A DNA stretch of 64,000 bases, taken from Obelidium mucronatum. Taxonomy: Eukaryota > Chytridiomycota > Chytridiomycetes > Chytridiales > Chytriomycetaceae. A model generated the notes under the pieces. That model had not been told where the DNA came from, did not search any database, and was given only the letters and a program-made list of their open reading frames with translations. The stretch spans positions 186,001-250,000 of the forward strand of contig JAIVFH010000026.1 in the NCBI GenBank assembly GCA_025765595.1. The letters run 5' to 3'. This document shows positions 30,865 to 40,496 of the stretch, piece by piece (the stretch's first letter is position 1; every line of letters starts with the position of its first letter). A program made the position numbers and the translations under genes.

Positions 30865-31803
30865 TTAGGAATTTGATTTGTGCTTTCCGCTGGCTTTGTT
30901 GATTCCACCCCCAAACAATGACCGACGCTTGGATTTATCCTTTTCAACAAGACTCGGCGATATTTCCATCATATCAACAGGCGAGCTACCGGATACATTC
31001 AATAAATCCGTCGACGACGATTTGCGAAACAGATTGGATAAAGACAATTTCAACGACTTTCCACTCGATTCCATCACAACTTTAGCATTCTTCCTATCTC
31101 CTTCAAGTGCCACCAGAGAATCCCTAGTCATGATCTCTTCAACATGCCGCTTAAGCACCGCCACTACCGGACTCATCTTTTCTTTTTTACCCACAAATCC
31201 AAAACCCGATGATGACGAGTTGGTCGTCTTGGAATACAACTCATCAATCTCCTCTTGTGTCAATTTTCTACATGGCCGACTGCCAACGCGTGAATCAACG
31301 ACCATTCGACTATTTCGAGTAGTTTCCTCTTGTAAATCAACAGCCAGAGATCGCGAAAGACTCGTATTTTCACAAACAGACAATGACGTGGTGGGTGTTT
31401 TTGTCCCGCCCGGCACGAGTCCTGGGACTTGAAGAAGAAGATGAGAGGTGGCAGTAGACTGTAATGAAGCTGGCGATATTTCAGAATACTCTTCCTCTGC
31501 CATCATTCTGGTGGCCTCCAAGTCGTCAGTGTCATCGTCGTTGAAGTCTTTGATTTGCGAAAAAAGAGAATCCAGCTGATTGATGCTGCTGCTGTGCCGT
31601 TTTGAGTTTAAAGCTTCTGTTTTGATGGTGCTATTCGGAATGCAGTCCATGGGGCTGTCTGCCAGTGCCAGGGAGGCTACCGAGTCGATGGTGTAGATGC
31701 TGTCAGATGACGTGTGTTGACGCGTAAGACGGGAGTATGTTTGCTGCTTCATGGAGTAATTCATGCCTGGGATGGAAGGCGAAGAGGCTGGCTCGGGGTT
31801 CAT
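30865..31803 (-). CDS. Ser-rich disordered protein, relative of 28955-30061
   Basis: A 312-residue single exon from ATG 31801-31803 (MNPEPASSPSIPG). It contains NQLDSLFSQIKDFNDDDTDDLEA near residue 80, a helical stretch RKLTQEEIDELYSKT, and the basic C-terminus KRRSLFGGGINKASGKHKS. The DSLF...F element and the C-terminal SLSNLF match the gene at 28955. There is no membrane helix. The cluster of three such genes on one strand suggests tandem duplication of a phospho-regulated adaptor; function unknown. Confidence 0.55.
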   Translation of the reverse strand: MNPEPASSPSIPGMNYSMKQQTYSRLTRQHTSSDSIYTIDSVASLALADSPMDCIPNSTIKTEALNSKRHSSSINQLDSLFSQIKDFNDDDTDDLEATRMMAEEEYSEISPASLQSTATSHLLLQVPGLVPGGTKTPTTSLSVCENTSLSRSLAVDLQEETTRNSRMVVDSRVGSRPCRKLTQEEIDELYSKTTNSSSSGFGFVGKKEKMSPVVAVLKRHVEEIMTRDSLVALEGDRKNAKVVMESSGKSLKLSLSNLFRKSSSTDLLNVSGSSPVDMMEISPSLVEKDKSKRRSLFGGGINKASGKHKSNS

Positions 31804-31920
31804 TGGGTGGAGGGGAATAGGCTTTGCGACAAGGCCCAAACGTGTGTCTTCGATAATTAAAATGACAAATACACCATCATTCTTCTGCTTTATTGCAAAG
31901 ACGCGAATCCTAAAACCGAC

Positions 31921-31974
31921 TCAAAGCTGCTTCATCATATCCCGCCATTGTTTTTTGCGCAGTATTCTCACATT
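31921..31974 (-). pseudogene. Severed 3' end of the host coding exon interrupted by the Harbinger element
   Basis: Read on the minus strand, these bases hold one target-site copy (AAT, 31972-31974) and then 17 codons ending in TGA at 31921-31923 (VRILRKKQWRDMMKQL). They are in frame with the small gene on the other side of the transposon (35033-35404) once the element and one target-site copy are disregarded. They no longer have a start of their own. Confidence 0.65.
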
Positions 31975-31998
31975 AGGGGTGGTCAAAGTTGGGAATTT
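31975..31998 (+). repeat. Left terminal inverted repeat of the Harbinger element
   Basis: A 24-bp repeat identical to the reverse complement of 35009-35032. A similar but imperfect AT-rich subterminal region containing 'AAAAGC.TTTTTGGGGAT' continues inward on both sides. Confidence 0.93.
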
Positions 31999-32138
31999 TC
32001 TTGTTTTTCAAAATTTCGAAAAGCGTTTTTGGGGATGTCCAAAAACAGCTTTTCAATTTGAAAAGCGAGACAGAAGTCGCTTTTCGTTTTTTGTTTTTCA
32101 ACTTTGCACGAAAAACGCTTTTCGAAGCAGCTTCACCT

Positions 32139-33532
32139 ATGGCTCGCACCAAAGCAGATCTTCCTCGCAGCAATCCAAAAGAAACAACAAATGAAACGGA
32201 GCCAAGCCCTGTCATGAAGCCTCCCAGTCCTCTGCGTAGACGAAAGCTTCCAAGTCCCAGTCCTTTGAAGCGGAAGCGAGCTATTCAAAAGAAGGATGCT
32301 TCCTCTCGATCCTACACAACCCCTCAAGAATTCGCTGCGATGATTTCATGGCTAGAAGTTCCGAAGAACTTTGCTTTAATCACTGGGGGTGCTGGAAAAG
32401 GAGCGAAAATGAAGTCTGGACAATCGTTAAAGCGCACTGATGCGTACAAACAGCTGGCAGAGTTTGTATGTCAGCAATGCAAGTGCAACTGGGATGCTAA
32501 GATTCTGAAGAATCGATTTAATGCATGGATAACAAGGTACTTTCATAAAATAGATTCTGTTTGGGGTTTCTTATGTTTGTATTTTATCACAGATACAAGA
32601 AAGCCAGGAGTGACGCGGATCAGACTGGTTTTGGTGTGACAGAGACTGATGTCAACAGGGGTATCGAAACAATCGAGGAAAAGCTGGAGCACATGTGCCC
32701 TCAGTACAGTCGTTTGGACAAGCTATACGGCGAGCGTGTGAATATTAATCCTGTTGCTGTTGCTGAGTGTGGAGTAGGGGAAAGTGATGACGATGATAAT
32801 CAAAGTGTCGAGAATGACAAAGATGATGATTCAGACAGTGCTGGATCACAAGATGAAATTGGAGTCGATGAAGCCAGTGATGGGGATATCGGGAATTCGG
32901 GTGGGGATAATGAAGAGATGGATGATGAAGTGGAAGTTTTACGTCAACCAACATGGCAGCCTGTCTTCAATCTGTATGAGTGAGTCAATGATTCAACCCT
33001 GATGCAAGACATGAAAATTATTGATCTTTATTCTAGTGATGATCCGTCAGAAGATCTAGTTCCATTTCCCGATGAAACTGATATTTCGGAGGTTGCTGCT
33101 TCGGCCACAACAAAAACAACAAGACCACAGGGCAAAGGAAAGCAAGCTTCCTCCAAAAAGAAGCCATCAACGAAATCTTCGCGAAATGATGCTGACATCA
33201 AAGCAGAGATGGAAATCGAAGCTGGCCGACCATCAAAACGAATGGATTTTCCAACTCAGTACCGACAAACCCAACTTGAACGAAATGAGATACTAGTCCA
33301 AATGGAGAATGCAAAACAGGAAACAAGAAAAGAGAAGTTACAGTTGGAGAGAATGAAGTGGGAGGCTGAGAGGTTGGATAAGCGGGAAGAACTGAAACAG
33401 CGGACAGAGATGCAACAGAGGGAATTGGACTTGAAAGGAAAGAAACAGAAAATGGAGATGATCTTGCAAATGTCAAAAGAGCTTGGCGTCTCGTTTGCCG
33501 AGGCTGCAGACATGTATTCACTTATTCAATAA
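32139..33532 (+). CDS. Harbinger accessory protein (Myb/SANT-like DNA-binding, coiled-coil)
   Basis: Exons 32139-32536, 32593-32979 and 33037-33532 encode 426 residues. After a basic tail, residues about 55-140 (PQEFAAMISWLEVPKNFALITGG...AYKQLAEFVCQQCKCNWDAKILKNRFNAWITRYKKA) look like the trihelix/Myb-SANT-like domain of such partners, which bind DNA and help nuclear entry of the nuclease. A long acidic region follows, then a basic nuclear-localisation-like stretch (KGKQASSKKKPSTKSS) and a charged coiled coil of about 90 residues at the C-terminus (LERNEILVQMENAKQETRKEKLQLERMKWEAERLDKREEL...). It ends inside the 3' end of the transposase gene. Confidence 0.8.
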
Positions 33533-34908
33533 AGTGCCTTCTCATCATTCCTCGTTTCAACTTTTCCCTCTTTGCTCTTCCATCCAGCAAACTCAGTCCA
33601 ATTAACTCTGCCTGATGACAGCTTTCGGAGCCGACAGCTGTGGCTTCTCTATCTTCATACCAACCATCTGTTGAAGTCCATTCATCTTCAAGCAGAAAAT
33701 TATGCAATATGATGCAAGCCGTTATCCACAGATTAATAAACTTCATTTTTTCTTTGTTTGCTGTCGAAAGTCGTAGTCCTTGCAGAGAACCCCATCTCCC
33801 CTTCAAGATTCCATTGACGTGCTCAATTCTTACTCGGGCTTGAGAAAATCGCTCATTAAATTGCTCATTTCGCCGAATTAATTGCTGTCCGCGACTATAG
33901 GGGGTTATCATGTGGCTGGATAGGGTGTACCCGGAATCACCCAACAAATACTGGCCAACGCCAAAAAATTTGTGTGGTTTGCGGAACAATCGACTTTTGG
34001 AATAAACATTTGAGTCATACATGGAAGCTGGATATCCTGTGGTAAACCAAAGGATACGCCTGGAGTCGTCACACACCATCTAAACAATGTTAAAAGATGA
34101 CAGCAAGTCTCAAAATAACTACCTGCAAATTGAGCCCGTAAAACTTTTTATAACACCAATACACTTCGCCTTGATTTGAGGGCTTTTGATTGAAGATAAC
34201 ATGAGTACCGTCAATCGATCCAATGCACCCCGGTAGAGCATACTTCCGCTGCATTTTTCGACTAATCTTGGATCGTTGCACAGCAGATGGCCATTTGATT
34301 ACTTTGTGTTGCAAAGAAACAATTGCTGTTGTGACACGCTGAGTGAACAACACCACCGATCCCTTAGCAATGCCCATGTTTTGCGCTGTTGATTCAAGCT
34401 TTGATCCATTACCGAATGTTCCGTATCGCTCAAGAGTCACCAATAACTGGATCCAAACTGGGTGTTGCTTGTTCCGAGAATTGTTCTTGAATACAGAATG
34501 GTTCTCGATAGATTCCAACAGTTTGGCGAAAGACTGTTTATTCATTCGTGCACGACTTCGGAAGTTGTCATCCCGATATTGCACGATTAACAAACGAAGA
34601 GCCTTGCTCTTTGGAATTGATCGCCGCTCGTTGAGATACCGTTTTTTTTTGACATCAAAATACAGATCCAAAAGATCCTCAAACTCTGCACTTTCTGTTC
34701 GTGAAAGGAATGGATTGTCTTGGGAGCTGATTGACGACTCGGAATCTGATGTGCTGTTTGAATCAGGCAACGATGACATTGAATCGCTATCACTGTCAGA
34801 AGACATCATATGGTGCAAGAAAGCTGCCTCCTCGTCCTCGGTGTATGAATGCCGAATCAGGCGTTCCAGAGACTGTAGCAAGTCCTGCCGCTCACTGAGA
34901 ACTGGCAT
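33522..34908 (-). CDS. Harbinger transposase (HARBI1-like, DDE_Tnp_4 nuclease)
   Basis: Exons complement(34123-34908, 33522-34079) give 447 residues. The N-terminal third is acidic and Ser-rich, followed by a helical DNA-binding part (RARMNKQSFAKLLESIENHSVF...TLERYGTFGNGSKLESTAQNMGIAKGSVVLFTQRV). The RNase H-like core has the three acids in order: D in GCIGSIDGTHV, D in YLLGDSGYTL, E in RARVRIEHVNGILKGRW. The 43-bp intron after FYGLNLQ is spliced in frame. The start is ATG 34906-34908; upstream in-frame codons lie in the subterminal repeat and lack ATG. It catalyses excision and reinsertion at TWA-like trinucleotides. Confidence 0.92.
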
Positions 34909-34975
34909 GTATGGACGTGAACTTTGACCGGCCTTTTTGCGAAAAACGATTTTCGTGATCCCCAAAAACTGCTTT

Positions 34976-35404
34976 TCATTTCAACCAAAATCGATTTTCA
35001 AAATCTTCAAATTCCCAACTTTGACCACCCCTATTGTGGCTTTTGAAGAAAACGAGTCTTTTGATCCTCTCCCACCACTTCCTGCCCTTTTCTCTGCCAT
35101 TTTCTTTTCCCCCCTTCTCTGTAGTTTGTCTAGTAAAAACCAGCGTCTCGTCCGAGTCCGAGTCATGGCTTTGCTTTCGTTGATGTGGGATTTCGCAAAC
35201 GGTTTGCAGCAAAGTTGGTTTCCGCCCGAGTTCTTTCAGTACCGACACTCTGCTGCATTCGATGCTTTCTCGTCGTGCTTCGCTTGTGTGTAGTTTGGCA
35301 ACTTCAGAGGGAGAGAGGCGATGACAGGCAGTGGATGTTTTGATTGAAACGCTGCGTGTTCGGAGCACTCCCGTGTGTGCAGTAATTGGAGGTATTTGGT
35401 TCAT
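34976..35404 (-). CDS. Small basic host protein truncated by the Harbinger insertion
   Basis: A frame from ATG 35402-35404 (MNQIPPITAHTGVLRTRS) runs 124 codons to the target site, then continues 18 codons into the transposon end (RGGQSWEFEDFENRFWLK) before a stop at 34976. The native part is polar and ends in a Lys/Arg-rich helix (KGGKENGREKGRKWWERIKRLVFFKSHN). Bases 31921-31971 on the far side of the element continue the same frame to a natural stop. The C-terminal 16 residues have therefore been exchanged for transposon-encoded ones. No family recognised. Confidence 0.6.
   Translation of the reverse strand: MNQIPPITAHTGVLRTRSVSIKTSTACHRLSPSEVAKLHTSEARRESIECSRVSVLKELGRKPTLLQTVCEIPHQRKQSHDSDSDETLVFTRQTTEKGGKENGREKGRKWWERIKRLVFFKSHNRGGQSWEFEDFENRFWLK
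35009..35032 (-). repeat. Right terminal inverted repeat of the Harbinger element
   Basis: A perfect inverted copy of 31975-31998, followed directly by the ATT target duplication. Confidence 0.93.
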
Positions 35405-35616
35405 GCTCTTGTTGAGGAAGTGTAATGTCTATGGTATGATCTTTTTTTTCGTTTTGGTTCAAGCAACAAGTTGAACTCAAAGAAGTTCATCGAGAATTTA
35501 CCTGATCGCAATACACGACAAGATGAAAAAACTACTAGAGCGATTGATTGTGATTCGGCAACAATAATACATTGATGCTTTCTTTTTTATTGGCAACCTT
35601 TCTGATGGATTGTTAA

Positions 35617-36939
35617 TTACAAAGGTGTATATGCAGGATTTCCAACCTGTGGTTTCCGACTCACATGTGCCTCTGAAACCCTCAACGTCACCTCTGCATC
35701 CTCCTCATCCAATTTGTTTGCATCAAACTTCAACCGAAGTATATCGATTGCATTCAATCCTTCATCCGGAACTTGACGATATCTTAACGTCAAGGCAAGA
35801 GATACCAACACCATGACTGCACAACTACCATTCATAACGACCACATAAATCATAAATCCACCCTTATTTTTAATCCACCTGGTTTTCCGAACCGTACAAT
35901 TGACACAGGTTTGATTCATTGTATAGTTGGCGTTTGTGAACTGCGACACAAGCACGCGTTTATACATTCGCTCCACAGCAAACCTCATTTCCTGCTCATA
36001 TACATCCAACAGGCTTTCGTTTTTCCCTGCCGAGTTGAGGTTATTGAGAATGTTACTCATGTACGTGAACTCTTGTGCTGCACCGGACATGAACGTTCCA
36101 TTCATGTTGCGAAACAATTGGTTTTGAAGGAGCTTTAACGCGCAAATTGGAGACGCAAGAAACGCACAGCCATCAGATGGGTAAAACGGAATAGGAGGCG
36201 GGGGCTTTTGAACAATGTTGGCTTGGTGACATGGCGAGTCCTCCTTCAAGCTGCATGTCTGGAAGTCCGGCCGATTAAACTTGTCGTACCGGTCCCGCGT
36301 TGTTTTATTAATTGTTCCGGAGATAGAGCTTTCACGTCGCGTTGTACTGGCGGCATAAATGGTGCAAGCAATAGTCATTTCGTTTTCGCCTTGGTGAAGT
36401 TCAACAATCGTCCAAGTAATGATTGGAATAGAATGATAAACAGCAGTAAAATTCAGCTCCCACATATCGAAGCTGCTCGCAGTTGAGACAATTTTTTTGA
36501 TTTGATAATGTCCAAATTCAGTCACTTTGCTGGATGTGTTGCGTTGTCGTGTGCATTCCATATCATAGTCCGCATATATGGCAACGTCTGTGATACATTC
36601 CAATTCATTGGCGTTGCATCGGACCAAGTTGGCTTGAGACTTTACAGAGTTTCCCCAAACCCCATTCACATCCCTTGCTTCAAAAGTGTCTGCAAGACCC
36701 ATTGAGAGTGCCTTTTGACCAAGAGGAGCAGGAACAGGAATGCGATAATTCCCTGAATTCGGAATCATAATCAGTTTTGGGAGGATTTCCGTCGTATTGG
36801 GTACTAGGACTTGAGTTTCAAAAGGGAAGGTAGCATTGCCATCAACGACAAATGGTTGTAAGACCAAAGGACCAGCCTGTCCAACCAGAGCGCTGAGTCC
36901 CAATATGAAAACGACAACCCATATATCTTTTTCCGTCAT
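35617..36939 (-). CDS. Type I membrane glycoprotein, family unknown
   Basis: A single exon of 440 residues. It has a signal peptide (DIWVVVFILGLSALVGQAG), an extracellular part of about 360 residues with many N-glycosylation sequons (NAT, NTT, NTS, NFT, NKT, NGT, NES, NYT, NQT) and scattered cysteines, one membrane helix (GGFMIYVVVMNGSCAVMVLVSLALTL) and a 55-residue acidic cytoplasmic tail. The ectodomain contains paired cysteines in FQTCSLKEDSPC and NQTCVNC. I recognise no ligand-binding domain. The architecture suggests a surface receptor or adhesin; the frame is intact. Confidence 0.72.
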   Translation of the reverse strand: MTEKDIWVVVFILGLSALVGQAGPLVLQPFVVDGNATFPFETQVLVPNTTEILPKLIMIPNSGNYRIPVPAPLGQKALSMGLADTFEARDVNGVWGNSVKSQANLVRCNANELECITDVAIYADYDMECTRQRNTSSKVTEFGHYQIKKIVSTASSFDMWELNFTAVYHSIPIITWTIVELHQGENEMTIACTIYAASTTRRESSISGTINKTTRDRYDKFNRPDFQTCSLKEDSPCHQANIVQKPPPPIPFYPSDGCAFLASPICALKLLQNQLFRNMNGTFMSGAAQEFTYMSNILNNLNSAGKNESLLDVYEQEMRFAVERMYKRVLVSQFTNANYTMNQTCVNCTVRKTRWIKNKGGFMIYVVVMNGSCAVMVLVSLALTLRYRQVPDEGLNAIDILRLKFDANKLDEEDAEVTLRVSEAHVSRKPQVGNPAYTPL

Positions 36940-37486
36940 TTTTTGACTGTGAATTCTCCGCCCGGTATGTCACTTTGGCGCCCCCTTGCATACGGTTTCT
37001 TTGAAGCTTGTTGCGCTCGTTCGGCGCCAAGATGCCACTTGTTGCTTGCATCCGCAGTTTCACAGCCAGAGAACCGCAACGGCACACTGCGGCTTCTCTT
37101 GCTTTTAATGAGTTTCGACTCGATCGAGTTTCTGTCGCCAATTGATTGACTGTCATTGGGCGGCTTGCGGGTTTGAGGCTTCGATTGCGCAATCCGTCGG
37201 CAAGGAACGCTATGCTGCCTTGTAACAAGCGGAGGATATAGGCTATTGTTTTTGGTGTCGGGAGTTCTTCCAGCAATCGACATTGGTGTTGGCTGTGATT
37301 AAAAAATAGAGCCTTATGATTCTGTGTAGACAGAAAAACTCTGCCTGTTCTGAAAACAAGTATTATAAAATATAACAAATTTGTAACTTTGATCCAATAA
37401 TTGCTACATTTATTATTCAGCAATAGAAACATACAATAATTATAGAAATGCAAAAAGAGAGGCAACAGCACCACCCCTACATCAAA
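36940..37486. other. Intergenic region between two minus-strand genes
   Basis: This 547-bp stretch contains the promoter of the type I membrane protein gene and the 3' end of the OPT gene. The right-hand 200 bp are strongly AT-rich. Frames inside are not protein-like and I see no repeat or RNA. Confidence 0.4.
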
Positions 37487-39965
37487 TTAAACACAAGAAA
37501 CACCAAGGGCAGTCTCGTTGTCTCCTCGGTTCAAGTAGTATGAACAGTCATAGTCATTGTACGAAGCTCCAGGGTAACAGTAGTAGTCAAATGGAACATT
37601 GTCAGTGTTTGGGTTCAAGGCCCAGAACGTGGTGAACGAGATTCCAGCCACAGACAAGAAGGAGATGATCAAAGACACGATACCAGCACTTCCATCAAAG
37701 GCGGCTCCCAAAACGTACAAGTACTTTTGGTAGAATTCTCTGTTCTTGAGGAACAAGTATTGGGTGGTGAATGTCAAAATGAGTGGCATGATGATAACGA
37801 CTTGGTAGGCTCCGGCGTTACCACAGGTGAAGATGATGGCAAAGTTGATGTAGTGCCAGTACTTTGACTTGACAATGAACTTGTTGGCCAACCATGGAAG
37901 CAATGGAGCGGTAGCACCAATCAGGAAGCACCAGAGGAGACCTTCGTAGAGAGATCCGATACCAAAGAATCTTTGTGGTCCAATAGCTCCCCAGATACCT
38001 CCAGCAGAGTAGAAGGTTTGGTGACCATTGTATCTCCATTCTGGCTTTTGCAAGAGGTCATTGGTGTTGTACACCATGTAGAAAGTAGCAGCGGTAGAAA
38101 TGATGGCATTTAGGAAAGTTCCATAAAACTGGCAGAAAACCATGGCGTATGGTGGAATGTGCAAGTATTGACCGAGCTTCAAGTCTTGGGTCAAAGTCAA
38201 AGCTTGAGACAAGGAGTTGGTACCCCAAGACTTGAAGGCCATGACAGCAACAGTTTGTCCTGGAATCATCAACCCAATGACGAATTCAGTCAAAACGTTC
38301 AAGTAGAGGTAGAAACCACTGATGGCTGGAACGATTCCGAATGGCAAGATGAAGATCAAACAGATAAACAAATTGAAGAAGATAGCCCACCATGGCATGT
38401 TGAATGGAGTAACGAGGGAGACAATGATGGCACCAGCAGAAGCGACAGCCAAGAAGGCGAGGTAAGCCCAGTCAGGAACATCTGGGTAGGCTTCCATCAT
38501 CTTGACGTGCTTGTCCAAACCATCTACTTCATCTCTAACTTGTCTGAAAGCGTTCATGGATTGACGGTAAATGTCTTTTCCATACCAAAGAGCAACGTGG
38601 GAGAGGGCGGCGGTAATGGTAGCGAAAGAAGCACCGTAGACCAAAGCAAAGTGGGCAGTAAGACGGACTGGGGCGACATCGTTGTAAGCAGTCAAGTTAA
38701 GATCATAGTTGGCAGACTTGTTGTAAAAGTAGTTTGGCTTAACACGGGATCCGTACTTCTTGGTACCGTTCTTGTTACCGACAAACAATCCTGGAGAGTT
38801 GGCAGTTGGGTTACCGAGCGCATCCTTTCCAATGACCAAGTTGTCTCCCCAGACATCGTTTGACCAGAGAATTGGAGTAATCAAGTACTGGAAGAAGGCG
38901 GTTCCACCGAGGAACATGAGCATGGCCCAGAATGGAGATGTGAAGACGTAAGAACCCAAGAAAGTCCAATCAAAAGTCAAACCGAGGAAACCCATTCCCT
39001 TGACGGCTGAACCAGCAATAACGTTGAAGTGGCTCAAGACTCCTGATTTACCGTTTCCGCGTCCAGCAATCAAACAACCCAAAGAAATGGTTTGGAGAAC
39101 TGGGGCAAAGTATTCTGGAATCCACATGTAAACGAACATGGCAATGAAAGCAACCCAGAAAAAGCGGTATCGCGTCATGGTGTATTTCTGGACTCCTTCG
39201 AATTCAGTGAGATCCGTCTTGTGGAAAGATGTGAACAAGGCAATGGTGGAGAGGGTAGATGGCCACCACATGGCGGTTGGGCGAACCAAGAAACGACGAG
39301 TCAAACCAGAGAGACCGTAACCCAAGAATTGCGTTACAATAACGAATCCAAGGGCTTGGAAGTACGTAATATCGGTGTTTCCCATCAAGTCTGGCATCAT
39401 CTGAGAGACAACGTTCTCGATACCGTATGGTTGACCACCACAGGAAGCAACAATGTAGATGAGAACGTGCTCCTTAAGAGAAAATGGTCCTGGGTTAAGG
39501 ATTCCAGCCGGTAGAGCAGCTGCCATAAGAAGACCCAATGGGTAGGTCAAAATAAGGGCGACACTGGCACCAACGGAGAAAGCGTTGGTACGGAATGACA
39601 ATGCAGTGTTGGCAAATGAGAGGAGAACGACCTGTGTAGATTATTTTTAGAATCGGTGACCCAAAAACTTGTACGCCCAAGCAACATACCCAGAAGGTTC
39701 CCAAGAACACGGATCTGAAAGTAAATGCTGGAGTGTTTGGGTCATCGGATTGAGGCACAATGAAGTCACTGATTTCAAAAATGAGTGGTTGAGTCAGTTC
39801 CAAAAACAAGCCAAAGCACCGCCAAACGCAACCATCCACTCACATCCGCTCCATCACATCTCGGATATCTTCGACTTCGGTGTCTTCTTCAAGCTCAGGG
39901 TGGGCGGCCACCAAGTCCTGGACTTCCTTCTCCTTGTCCGCAATGTCTCGCTCGACTGTGGTCAT
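37487..39965 (-). CDS. Oligopeptide transporter (OPT family)
   Basis: Exons complement(39844-39965, 39690-39768, 37487-39631) encode 781 residues. A short acidic cytoplasmic N-terminus (MTTVERDIADKEKEVQDL) precedes SDDPNTPAFTFRSVFLGTFW, the OPT opening. Hallmarks follow: NPGPFSLKEH, the helix run SGLTRRFLVRPTAMWWPSTL, HFNVIAG, GQYLHIPPYAMVFCQFYGT (the IPP motif) and IWGAIGPQRFFG. About 14-16 hydrophobic helices are visible, the usual number. The family moves tetra- to pentapeptides or metal chelates into the cell with protons. The frame is intact, so this gene is a useful reference for consensus quality. Confidence 0.92.
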
Positions 39966-40496
39966 TTTGAGAAGTGTTTTGGCATTTGAAACACAGGCGA
40001 TGCGTTCTATTTATACCTTTCCTGGAGGCGCTCGGGTGGCGACAAATTTTCGCATTTCTTCATTTTGCAATTTCATTTGTCAGGGTGGCAAAGTGGTGGT
40101 GGCGGTTTGGGCGTCGCCAAGCCGCATCAATATATCTGTGGGCTTGGGCTGGGCTGAAGTGGCAGTGGGGAAAGAGCACGGCGAAAGAATGTATCGATAG
40201 CGAGTTTTGGGAGCATTGTTCCATTGCGCTGCAACGCATAATCTCCATCAGCCACCAAAAAATCTGGTGATTGTGGTAACTTGTTCGTAATGAATTTTAA
40301 GGATCTGAAACACTGGAAGATCCTCAATAGCTCTATGAAAATGCCCCCGTTTCGGAACTCAAATAAACTCACCGAAACTGCAAAAGACCCAGGAGTCTCC
40401 ACTTTATGTTTCAATCACTACCATCTACAATGACCTTTATTTTAATATTAAACGGCCCTAATAATGAAAACTAAAGAAAACACAAGCTAATTGCAC
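39966..40496. other. Intergenic region upstream of the OPT gene
   Basis: This 531-bp gap lies between two minus-strand genes. It should contain the OPT promoter and the 3' end of the MFS-like gene. A pyrimidine-rich segment and 'TATTTATACC' (40010-40019, TATAAATA on the minus strand, about 45 bp before the OPT ATG) could be the TATA element. Nothing else was recognised. Confidence 0.4.

Larger units (their letters stand above)
31975..35032. mobile_element. PIF/Harbinger-type DNA transposon, structurally complete (3,058 bp)
   Basis: The element is bounded by perfect 24-bp terminal inverted repeats beginning AGGGGTGGTCAAAGTTGGGA and flanked by a 3-bp target duplication ATT (31972-31974 and 35033-35035). 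Inside are the two genes typical of this superfamily in tail-to-tail order: a DNA-binding accessory protein on the plus strand and a HARBI1-like DDE nuclease on the minus strand, overlapping by 11 bp at their 3' ends. All splice sites keep frame, no internal stops are seen and the termini are identical, so it looks recently active. It sits within the last coding exon of a host gene. Confidence 0.93.

Noticed and set aside
36936..37474. Two minus-strand frames between the type I membrane protein and OPT genes
   Set aside because: Composition is not protein-like, there is no domain, and codons lie in an AT-rich promoter-like stretch.
38159..38863. A 234-codon plus-strand frame inside the OPT transporter
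   Set aside because: It is the shadow of a clear, full-length OPT gene on the minus strand and its translation has no domain character.
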